A DNA stretch of 64,000 nt, from positions 62,001 to 126,000 of the forward strand of contig JASKOT010000030.1 of NCBI GenBank assembly GCA_032158125.1, given 5' to 3'. Below the pieces are notes generated by a model. The model ran no database searches and was not told the origin of the DNA. It worked only from the letters and a program-made list of their open reading frames with translations. The translations under genes were made by a program, and so were the position numbers. The stretch is from Papiliotrema nemorosa. Lineage: Eukaryota > Basidiomycota > Tremellomycetes > Tremellales > Rhynchogastremaceae. This document shows positions 1 to 9,214 of this stretch, one piece after another (the stretch's first letter is position 1; each line of letters starts with the position of its first letter).

Positions 1-641
1 TCTCTTCCGGCAATGGCGCCGGTGAGCTGGGCTTGGCAGCTCCTACAGGTGGAACGGTCACATTCGACAACGCCGTCGTTTCCGCCCCCAATGACTTGTA
101 CTGCCTCAGCAGTACTTCAAAGCTGTCGAGATCTTCCATGTCTGCCGAAGTCGTAGGTGATGGTAGACACAGCTCCACTGATGCCTGGGGGACATCAGGA
201 GAGGGGATGGTATAGGTAATCGCGTTGGAGTTGGAAGGGGACGGGACGAGGTATGTTTCGGGTACAAGAGGCATCTCGAAGGTCGGTCCAACATGGATGA
301 CCAGCCAGAAATCGTGTGTTGGTACTAGAGGATCCGCGGGACTGGGTGCGAAAGGGTTGGCGGTCTGCTTTCCTATCGCTGCGGGTATAGGCAACGAAAT
401 ACATTCCACCCTGCATTGTTACCCCCAATCAACATGGAAAGAGATCACGACTTACCTCATCTCGCCCTTTGCCAGAGTCATATTGCTACCCTCGAACACC
501 TGGTTGTCAGACCCCGACTCTCGCTCGACTGACCTGTTTGACCGTGGCATGTTGAATGGTGAGCAACAAGTACCCTTCCGCATTGGGCGCCGGGGACGAA
601 GTGCCGGATGTGCTTCCTGGCGATGGAGTGGGCGTGTGCAT
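1..641 (-). CDS. Senescence/spartin-like protein, N-terminal part (runs off the window)
   Basis: The start ATG is at 641-639 after GTCACC. Three exons are visible: 641-534, 499-456 and 410 to the window edge, with GT-AG introns of 34 and 45 nt. The joined protein has a Ser/Pro/Thr-rich head, then YLLLTIQHATVKQ, then a beta-rich stretch (FWLVIHVGPTFEMPLVP) and an acidic segment MEDLDSFEVLL. This order resembles the N-terminal region of fungal proteins with a C-terminal senescence domain (spartin/ERD7 relatives), which act at lipid droplets or membranes. The senescence domain itself would lie to the left of base 1 and is not seen, so the family call rests only on N-terminal resemblance. Reading on from 800 toward 640 gives only short open stretches, so no upstream exon is proposed. 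Confidence 0.6.
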
Positions 642-1270
642 GGTGACAAGCAATCAGAATCCTCTGTCAATCCTCCAAAATGTGTGCAGAGCGATGCTAG
701 TATACACCTCTTCAAATTCAAACAGATCGGATTCGCAGCATTGGGATGGTCACCCGTGCCAAGATGACGTAGAGGATGGCGGACATCACCGCACAGCGGT
801 TGATCAGTGGGTGACTAACCATGAGCCTGGGCGTAGACTTGGAGCTGCTGAAGCCATAAGCAACTACATGCGTGATCCTCATGTTCCAGTAAGATCAAGA
901 TGCCAGACATCCACGCCGCCATTGAGGTGGATGATATGCACCAAGCCTACAAGCGAACATTAGGGTCTAAGCGGACACTTCCTGTCGCCACTCAATCTAC
1001 TTCGCCTTAGGTGAGCTCTGTACGATACCTGCATCCCGCTCAAGCCCTGATTGGAGAAGAGGTTGCAACCCATCGAATACTACTCACTTCTCAGCGAGAG
1101 TCGCAGATCCATGCATGCATCGCCAGAGCAATCTCGGGTCCTGACCGGGGTTAAGCGGTATTACGTACGTGTGGCACCTTTATCCAGTCGCGTCTTTGAG
1201 GTGTTCAATTCAACAACAATTCATCTAATCTCTCTGACATCTCTATCAGAACCACCTTTCACACCCTACC
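642..1270. other. Divergent intergenic region (senescence-like gene / RSC7)
   Basis: About 630 bp separate two divergent start codons. Short open frames occur on both strands but lack splice continuity or family resemblance. The last 60 bases before 1271 are CT-rich, as in the leaders of other genes in this window. No convincing TATA box or other named site was seen. Confidence 0.5.
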
Positions 1271-3640
1271 ATGCCTCCGAGAAATCGCAATTCCCGTCGG
1301 TCGACCATCAAAGAAGAATCCGCGACACCCGCTCCAGGGTTAGATTCCACTCCTCGTCGAAACACACGCCGAGGTGGCAGAGCGCAATCCACCCCTCCTC
1401 CCGAGATAGGTCACGAGGAGGATGCCGAGGGATCACCAGAGGAGGCTTCGCCTGAGGCTGGACCTTCCAAACGAGCCCCAGCACGTGGTAAATCCGCGCC
1501 GAGGAGCTCGACGAGGCGTGGAAGAGGTAAACAGTTGGAAGAGGAAGAAGAAACGTTGACCGAGGATCTGATAACGGACCACGAGGAGACTCAAGTCGAG
1601 CCTGAGGAGGTGACTGCGACGCCGAGGAAGAGAGCAAGGAAGAGTGTCAGTTATTTGGAAGTGCCTGTATCGGCTGTCGAAGAGGGCGAAGAGCAAGACG
1701 AGGACGATGTACCGGATGAAGAGGTAGGAGGAGAGGAAGACGCAGAGGGCGAGCCGGAAGACGCAGAGGACGGTGAGGCTGTTCTCTGAGTCATTGCATG
1801 AACCTGACGATAGACGAATCACCAGACAAGTCGAAGCGCTCTGGACGCGCGCCCAGGCCAGTTTTCGAAAAAGTCGGTTCCGGCAGAGGTGGTTTCTCAG
1901 TCAAAGGTGCGGCCGCAGCTGCTGCTAGGGCTAGGTGGGCCAAGGTGCGAAGGGAAAAAGCAGAAAGAGGTGAAGAGAGCGACGATGATAGGCCAAGGAG
2001 GAGGCCTGCAACAAGCAGCACCACCCTGCGTAACAAAAAACCTGATGATATACCGGCTGGTGAGTGACCATCGCTGAGGGCGCGCTGACGGTAGCTGGAG
2101 CGACGGTCTTGATCAAAGGGAAAGAGTACATCATGGGAGAAGATGAGCTCATTTTGGAAGACAACGAAAAGGGCGACACAAAGATTGACAAAGATGGCAA
2201 CCTTCTCGGAGGGAGAGAATACAAGTTTTACACGTACACTTCGGAAGCGAGGAAAGATCCAAATAGGCTATACGCATTGACGATCGACGTCGCGAGGTCT
2301 TGTGGATACACCGACTCCCTGGCATTCTTGCGTCGTGTGCCGCGCATCATCAAGCTGTCATGTTTCCCTAGCGAGCGAGATCTTCTGATAGAAAAGGGAA
2401 AGGTGACGGGAAATTTGAAACACCGGATGGTCACTATGATTGCCGTCCGCAATCTTTACAAGTTGCTGGGTGCAAGGGTCATCAAAGGTGAGTCAACATT
2501 ATGAACCACATCTAATGGCAGATGGAAAATGGGTGGTCGACGACTACGACGAGGAGGCAGCAACCATCAAATGTCAGGAAGGCGGTTTCACTCCCGGCAC
2601 AATTGTCCAGGACGAGGAAGTGGTGCAGCATACCTCTGCGATCGTCCGGCAAGAGTACAGAGGGGAGGCCGGCTCTCGAGCGGCCAACCTGATACCGTTT
2701 TACTCGCTCGGCGGACCGACGACCCAATTCGGCGGAAACGGAGCGAACCCATTGTACGAGGCTGGATGGGGTAACAAACGCGCCAAACTAAAGTCAATGG
2801 GAGTGACGGAGGAAGATTGGATGTTCAAGACTGCAGAGGAGAGCAGGCGTATCGATGCTCAGTTGAAGGTGTATCGAGAGGAAAGACTGCTGCCCTTGGA
2901 AGGCGCGGACTTGCGAGGATGGGTATACACCACAGAGAACTTGACTGAGGGGAAGGATACCACTACGGAGGAAGTTTTGTTAGCGGTACCGGATATCAAG
3001 ATTGACAAGGAGGATCAATTTGGAGATCGAGCGGGACCTAGCCTGACGCCGGCGATCAAGGACGACGAGGAGGTATTGACACCGCTGCCTTCGGTACATG
3101 GCAACGATGTTGAGATGGGAGACGGTGAGGCAGAGGCAGACCAAGACGACCAAGCGGGCAGGACGATGGCAGGACAGATTGTTGTCGAGACGGAGGAGGT
3201 TCGTCAGAGGAATGCGTCCAAGTGGAACTGGGGTCTTGGATCCTGGAAAGCTGGAGTAGTCAAAGCTTCCTACGAGGTGAGCGATCGCGTCGAAATGGGC
3301 TGACTGTTAGCCTCATACCCACATTCCGCATGTCCCCTTGCACACGCAACCACACTCTGCCGCTAGAAATCGACTTTCTCATTACCCGCTGCTGGCCTCG
3401 TACGCGGATTCAAAACACCAAAACTTTGTGCAGAGTACCGTCATGGGACCCGCTGCTCGGGGTCTGGCGTCCGTTGAATACGCATTGGAGACTCGGACAC
3501 CGAAGACGTCGACTGGTGACGGACCATGGGATATCAGGATAATGTCACCCTCGGTGGAGGAGAGGTTATCAGCGGTGAAGCAGGCAGAAGAATGGGAGAG
3601 GGAGAAGAGAGGACTGAAAAGGGCTGTCAGTGCGGTTTAG
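1271..3640 (+). CDS. RSC7: RSC7/Swp82-family subunit of the RSC/SWI-SNF chromatin remodelling complex
   Basis: Five exons (1271-1772, 1814-2059, about 2101-2487, 2522-3276, 3311-3640) join in frame to about 739 aa. The first 250 residues are charged and disordered, with Arg-rich and acidic blocks typical of nuclear proteins. The conserved RSC7/Npl6 core follows: GKEYIMGEDELIL, then YKFYTYTSEARKDPNRLYALTIDVARS, then the segments leading to VIKDGKWVVDDYDE. The C-terminal part includes NPLYEAGWGNKRAKL and a region rich in aromatic and basic residues. In yeast this protein belongs to the RSC complex, which slides and evicts nucleosomes at promoters. Two introns are only 34 nt. The acceptor of intron 2 could be 2094 or 2100; both keep the frame. 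The gene converges on a crotonase gene 33 bp away. Confidence 0.85.
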
Positions 3641-3672
3641 GCATTCTGATATTGCCTCTGATGCATCTGCAC

Positions 3673-4762
3673 CTATTTACCTGTGAACACCGCTCTGCGT
3701 TTCTCAGCAAACGCTTTGAGTCCTTCCAGCCGGTCAGAGGTGTGTAACAAGGTATTGTACTCTTTCCTCTCGAGATCTAGGCCCTCCTTAAGCGGCAGAT
3801 CCAGCGCAGAGTTGATGGCTGTTTTGGCAGCCTTGAGAGCCAACGGAGCTGCATGTCAGTGGGAGTGCCGACCGGCCATTGTCATACCAGAGGTGAGGAT
3901 TTGTCTAGAGAGCAAGAGGGCAGCTTCGAAAGCTGTATCGCGCGCTTTAGCTCGAACATTGATCAGACCTATCCTCTCGGCTTCATCTATCTCCACTCTT
4001 CTCCCTGTGAATATCAACTCTTTGGCTTTGGATACTCCGACCAGTCGAGTCAGGCGTTGTGTACCCCCCGCACCGGGGATAATGCCAAGTTTGGTTTCCG
4101 GTAAAGCCATTTTGGTACCGCTTCCTGGTAGATCAGCAAGGATCATCCCGTTCTTAGGTGAGAGGATGAGAGTAGGAGAGGTGATATGTACCGCCAACAC
4201 GTAGATCACACGATAAAGCCAACTCTGTCCCTCCACCCATTGCGAAACCATCTACCACCGCTATAGTAGGTACACTCAACGCTTCAAGCTCATCCAACAT
4301 TGATCGAAGGGAATCGAGGAATGACGAGACTTGAGATTCAGACATGGATTTACGTTCTCGTAAATCTGCTCCAGCACAGAAAGTCCCAGGATGAGGAGTA
4401 TGCAGTAGTAGTATCCGTGCACTGATCATCAGCTCCACCGTACGCAACGTGCACTGACGAAGAGGAAGAAGCGGTTTTGGCAATTCCTTCGCGGAGTTCC
4501 TGGATTTCAGCTACTTGACCGATTGACAATGAGTTGGCCAACTGACATTGACCATCCGCACAGACAAGGCGTTTCTTGCTTCTTGTCTGTCAAGCACTAG
4601 ACACATGGTCCCTTCCAGCTCTTCTGACCCGGGTGTGTTTGCCCCCGGAATGAGAGGCCGGAGGTAGGCGTGCGGAGGTGTGACGGGGGTGTGTAGACTT
4701 CGCCGAGCCATGCACTGTGAAGTCGCAAAACTGATTTTAAATGTTTGGGATCTGGCCAACAT
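3673..4762 (-). CDS. Mitochondrial enoyl-CoA hydratase/isomerase family protein (methylglutaconyl-CoA hydratase-like)
   Basis: A crotonase-fold protein likely to hydrate a branched-chain or fatty enoyl-CoA in mitochondria. The N-terminus MLARSQTFKISFA is Arg/Ser-rich without acidic residues, as in a mitochondrial presequence; an in-frame ATG at 4840 would lengthen it. Crotonase signatures are intact: the oxyanion-hole loops TFCAGADLRER and GIIPGAGGTQRL, and the two catalytic Glu positions in GGGTELALS and ALPETKLG. The C-terminus (KAAKTAINSALDLPLKEGL ... EGLKAFAEKR) is the usual trimerisation helix region. AUH-type hydratase of leucine breakdown is the best guess from the sequence style, but other crotonases are possible. 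The exon joins between about 4400 and 4545 could not be resolved: the intervening open segment reads well in a frame different from the flanking ones. The other introns place cleanly. Confidence 0.75.
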
Positions 4763-5034
4763 CCTAGGCAGCTTTTGATGCAGCTTGCACTGCTTTGATC
4801 TAGTGTTCAGTATGATTCTAGACGAGGGCGAGGTGTGCATTATTGCTTCGATGCGTTCGGTCGGATCCAGCTACTCGTGGGTCGGCTCGGCTAATCTGAA
4901 ACAGCCGACATCTTTTCGGATCCGAAGTTAGCAAACAGCGCACCGCGTCGCGCGTCTCAATCTTCCAGACCAAGGCATATCCATCTCGCAAAGTTGCATC
5001 TCACCACCCAGCTTAGAGTCTCCCTACCTCCACC

Positions 5035-5518
5035 ATGTCCCGTGAATCATTCTTCCCCACTCAATCGTCTTCCAGCCAACATCCGACGAATTTGGATCCT
5101 CAAAACCTCCCACCGATATATCATACTTACCTGCAAAAACAACAAGAGTATGCGGGATTACAAGCGTTGAAAGAAGCGAGCAACGAGATGGTACAGCGAG
5201 TAGAGAAGTTGGCAGGGATGAGCAGTATCATGGCTGATGGTGGGGAATGTGCGTCTCATGGTACTATGCGGAGGATAATCGCTGACGAGGGAGCGTTGGG
5301 ACAAGTGTTGAAAAATTGGCCTCATGTCTTTTCAGTCCTCAACCTGTTTGGTGAGCTGGTCTAGACAGTTCGTTCAACACAGCTGATTTTCAGATAAACC
5401 GGCGGAAACACCAAAATCGCCGGGCGGAACGATGATACAGGATGAAGAGCCAGAACCTATCCCTCCCCTGGTCCGATTGGAGTATAACACCAAATCGACC
5501 TCGTCAAATCAACAATAG
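5035..5518 (+). CDS. DAD2: DASH (Dam1) complex subunit Dad2
   Basis: Two exons (5035-5350, 5394-5518) give a 146-residue protein. The conserved Dad2 stretch is present: a helix with LKEASNEMVQRVEKLAGMSS, then IMADGGE and a second helix ending VLKNWPHVFSVLNLF. The tail is Pro/acidic and poorly conserved. Dad2 is one of the ten subunits of the DASH ring that couples fungal kinetochores to spindle microtubules. The start ATG has a CCACC context and is followed by a Ser/Gln-rich lead. The insertion GECASHGTMRR-IIADEGALG between the two helices is characteristic of basidiomycete versions, as judged from memory of the family. The first intron follows NLF in phase 1 and ends TTTTCAG. Confidence 0.85.
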
Positions 5519-6099
5519 GACTGCTACCGATGAACGTGGACAATCAGTTGTATGCGATGTATGGATGAATCGACGGATCGTCGGCGCGATGACAACTACT
5601 CCCACCGCCGAGTTGCATCACTGAATACGACGTGATACCGTTCCATGACAGTTTTGGAGCTGATCATCCTTTGTCAGCTGAACCCCTACCACGACACCCT
5701 GAACTGCCCTCCCTTGGGAACAGCTTAGCTCATGCGCGTATGAGAATGGTGTAACAATCACTGACGGTGTTGGGGACAGGTTGATGGTCGTCGACTGGCG
5801 CCGTGCTCGTGATAATTATCTCCAATACAGCCAAACCGACTAATTGTCCATACGCTCAAAGTCGTAGACAAAGACGATCCTCATCCTGTTGCGCGCCTCC
5901 AACATCGGTTTAACACGCCCAGCTTTCGCGTCTGACCAACCAGCAACTGCAATAACACTAACGAATAGCAAGATTAGATCTAGACCTTACTCGACCTTGT
6001 TCGACCATAGCTCGAACCGGCTGGAGCCTTCGGGCAACCTACCTTTCCCATCCTCATACGAGCCCATCTCACCGTTCGCACAGGTCATCTCCCCCGAAG
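5519..6099. other. Intergenic region between DAD2 and the small membrane-protein gene
   Basis: About 580 bp between tandem plus-strand genes. An open frame from 5889 overlaps the next start but is out of frame with it and is taken as chance. No RNA gene or repeat was seen. Confidence 0.5.
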
Positions 6100-6552
6100 A
6101 TGGCATTACAAAATCGCCCTACACCTCTCCCCTCCCTTCTCTTCATCTCAATCATACTATACGCGACGCTACACGTTCGCGCTCAGGAGCAAACACCAGA
6201 AGAAGAATCGTACATTGGCAAGCAATACGACCAATGTTCTTCCAACCTCTCCGTTGGTGATTGTGCCGGAATAGGTCGTGAGTTCCTCAATCACTCACCC
6301 ATTGTCGCGCCATTCACAGTGCCCGACTGACGACCAGTCGGAGCGGCAGCAGCGATCGCCATACCCATCTTTATTATCTGGTATATCAGACGACGTAGAC
6401 GGACCAAGAAGGATAATGTGGAAAGTGGAAAGAAGGAAGTAGCAGATAAATCCTTCGAGGCGGGAAAACAGGCCGCTCAGTTTGAGCACGCCACAAGACG
6501 GAATATGCTTGTTGCGGAGATGATATCGGGTGCCAGTGTGCCCACAAAGTAA
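6100..6552 (+). CDS. Small protein with signal peptide and one internal membrane helix, function unknown
   Basis: Two exons (6100-6277, 6338-6552; donor GTGAGT) give about 130 aa. Residues 1-28 look like a signal peptide or signal anchor (LLFISIILYATLHVRAQ). A short Cys-containing luminal stretch follows (QCSSNLSVGDCAGI), then a helix across the splice junction (GAAAAIAIPIFIIWYI) stopped by RRRRRTKK. The remaining 50 residues are polar and charged (VADKSFEAGKQAAQFEHATRR), suitable for a cytoplasmic tail. This suggests a type I membrane protein of the secretory pathway, with two Cys in the luminal part. I do not recognise the family. The conserved codon frame across the intron and the basic stop-transfer signal argue that it is real. 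Confidence 0.65.
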
Positions 6553-6812
6553 GAGATCAAGTGGAGATTTCATGGGATGTAAAGCTTTGACGGCGTGTTA
6601 GAATCTTTAGCTCCGACAGCATACATAGAAATACTGGGACTGAGACAGACGATGATTGATCTTCACAAATCTCCCCGCAAGGCAGCAACCTCCGTCATTA
6701 GCTCCACATGCAGACAGATTAAAGTTGCATGTAAGACACAGAGTAGTGAAGCTACAAGAAGAGATCATCTATTAGGCATGATGGACGTCAATGTGTCAAG
6801 CTCGATCTTGGC

Positions 6813-8800
6813 TCATATCTTGGTCTTCTCCGCCTCCGCATCGGCCGCTTTGGTAGGTTCCGGTGTGGACCCCTTGGACCATCCCCATCCCTTATGGCTA
6901 TGTTTCTCCTTTTCTTCCTTTTCAGCCTTCTTCTTCTTGTTTCCAGCGTTCATCACGAGACTGCAGCGTCAGCTAGACTGTCCATAGAAAATGCTGGCGC
7001 TTACCGTTCCAACTCGCGCCTCTCCTCGTCAGATTCGTCCGCTTCGACAGACTTGAAGATACCTCCAATAGTCAAGATTGCCTTTGCCCGTTTAAGTGAT
7101 TCGTCCTTGGACAGTTTCGGTTCGTACAACACAGCATCCACGACGGCTCCGACGACCTGAGGCATCAGCATCCCATGACTGAACAGCGCGAGCACTCACA
7201 TTGATCACCTCCCACCGTGTCGCTTTCCAGGTCGTCAACAACATCTTGCTCGAGACCTCTTGAGCCAAGGCTTCAATCTCCTCGGGCGTTGCATCACCTC
7301 GCTGCTCTAGCCTCTCCATCTCTTGCATGGCAGATTGCACGCCAATGCTGATGATCAGCCATAACTCGCGGACTACCGCCAGAGACAACTCACGCAGATC
7401 CAAGAAGACCCCAGCCCTCCTTCATCATTCCACCCTTCTCCTTGAGTCGACCCAAAAATCCACCTCCAAAGAACTTCTTCGACTTGGCAAAGTTGCCCGC
7501 TTTGGTAATATAGACGCCAGCGATAGTATGTAGCAACTGCATGATCAACCTAGGCTCATACCCACTGGACGCTCGATCTCACCTCGATACCGAACGATTC
7601 CAGCTTGAGATCCTCTGCTTCCGTCCGAATCCTCGCCTCGAACGCTTTCGTCTCGGGATCGTTGAGATCTCCCGGGTTCTTGGCATTCACAAATGGCCTG
7701 ATCCTAGCGACAAGCTTATCCACCAACGCGTCGACTCTGGAGATTCAGTCGCCATGCCATAGTCGCGATACTTTCAACTGACCTCGCCTTCTTTTGCTCC
7801 TCTCGTTTTGCCTCCAATGCATCGAGTTGAGCCTTCTGTTCAGGCGTCAACTTTGGTTTGGTCTTTTTCGCATCTTTTCCTTGATCCTTCTTGGAGAGGT
7901 CGGAGCTCGAGCCGGAGGGTGTAGCCTGAGAAGAGAACGAAGAGTGATGAGCGAGTGAGCTGTCTGTCGTCGTTCCGGCGGGTTCGGAAACAGGGGCAGA
8001 GGTGGTGGTAGATCCGGGAACAGCGGGACCTGGAGCGGATGAAGCGTCCGTATGTGCCTCGCCGGGCACTGCTGCAGCAGTAGCAGGAGCGGGCGAAGAG
8101 CCTCCTGTAGCTGTAGCCTTGTCTGCCTCGGACGCCGCTTCCATCTCTGCTCGCTCTTCCTCGGTCATGACGACATCCATGGTCGACGTGAAGTCTGCAT
8201 GTCAGTCGTGTTCCGGCATTTGAGCTCCAACAAACCTTTTACCAGGGAGATTTCCCCAATCTAAATGGTCAGTTCAGCTCTTCGAGGATGCAGCTACGCA
8301 CATAATCGTAGAAGGCCTCTGCAAGATCAGCACTAGCCCCGGAACAAGCACACGAGCACGTACCGCCTCCAAACATCTTTGAGAAGATTTCCTGCGGATC
8401 GACCTCTCCACCCTCCTCTGGCCTCTTCATACCCGCCTTTCCAACTTTATCGTAAAACGCCCTCGAGTCGGCATTAGACAAGATGTTGTATGCTTCTCTA
8501 TCGAGTCAAACGAGTCTTCGGGCAGTAGCGGAAAGGAACCCACCCGACCTCTTTGAACTTGGACTCGGCCTCTTCAGATTGATTCTTGTCAGGATGATAC
8601 TGGATATCAGCACTTGCAACATCATTTTATGGGTCTACTCCACCTTGATAGCGAGCTTCCTGTACGCCTTCTTCAACCTATCTCAATCAACACCGTCGGC
8701 CAAACCCATACAAAGGTAGTGCTCACTCGATATCGGTCGCTTCTGGAGATACACCCAAAACATCGTACAGTTCCGTGTCCTTGACCTTTCTCGCTGCCAT
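6813..8800 (-). CDS. DnaJ (Hsp40) protein with C-terminal DnaJ-X domain (Caj1/Djp1 type)
   Basis: Start ATG at 8800-8798 (MAARKVKDTELYDVLGV). The J-domain spans roughly residues 8-75 and has the HPD motif (codons 8596-8588) in KYHPDKNQ, which stimulates Hsp70 ATPase activity. A linker rich in Ala, Ser, Thr and Pro follows, then a Lys-rich coil (KPKLTPEQKAQLDALEAKREEQKKAR). The C-terminal half (VDALVDKLVARIRPFV, LLHTIAGVYITKAG, KMLLTTWKATRWEV, DAVLYEPKLSKDESLKRAKAI) matches the X-domain of fungal Caj1/Djp1-like cochaperones, which assist import or turnover of membrane and peroxisomal proteins. The J-domain is split by several short introns; one segment near 8320-8360 is an intron. The protein ends in a Lys-rich tail at 6813. 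Confidence 0.85.
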
Positions 8801-9214
8801 GATGGTAGACGTCGTGTATAGCTGTACCCAGTGTGAGAATCCGACAGTCGAGTGATGGGAGGGAAGCCAACTTTTGGCTGTGCAGTCGTCGTTTGGGTGT
8901 GGGTGGGAGATTCGTCACTCTCACGTGGCAAGAGAGAGTGGGTGGCAAGAATCACGTGACAATATGATGGAACGTCGTCCGCAGCACCCCCCTCCCCCTC
9001 GCAGCAACAATAATAACAGGACAACGACAAGGCGTATCCTATTCACTCTCATACTTGCCTCCATCCCTCACACTCATCAGGAGGAGACGAGCTAAAGATC
9101 GGGTCAACTGGCTGGATATACTCCACGAGTGAGCGCGGCGGAGGATCACGTCAAAGCCCATCCTTTCACCTATTCTCGCCATACACCATGATGAGCCCGT
9201 AAAATCCCCCAGGC
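8801..9214. other. Divergent promoter region (DnaJ-X gene / EST1-SMG6-like gene)
   Basis: About 410 bp between divergent starts. It includes a C-rich run near 8988-9000 and an AATAATAAC stretch near 9010. A tiny upstream ORF is annotated separately. No other gene was seen. Confidence 0.5.
9188..9202 (+). promoter_or_regulatory. Five-codon upstream ORF ahead of the EST1/SMG6-like start
   Basis: ATG ATG AGC CCG TAA, with CACC before the first ATG, ends 12 bases before the annotated start of the downstream gene. If the transcript begins upstream of it, ribosomes would have to reinitiate or leak past it. Its position in the mRNA is inferred, not shown. Confidence 0.35.
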
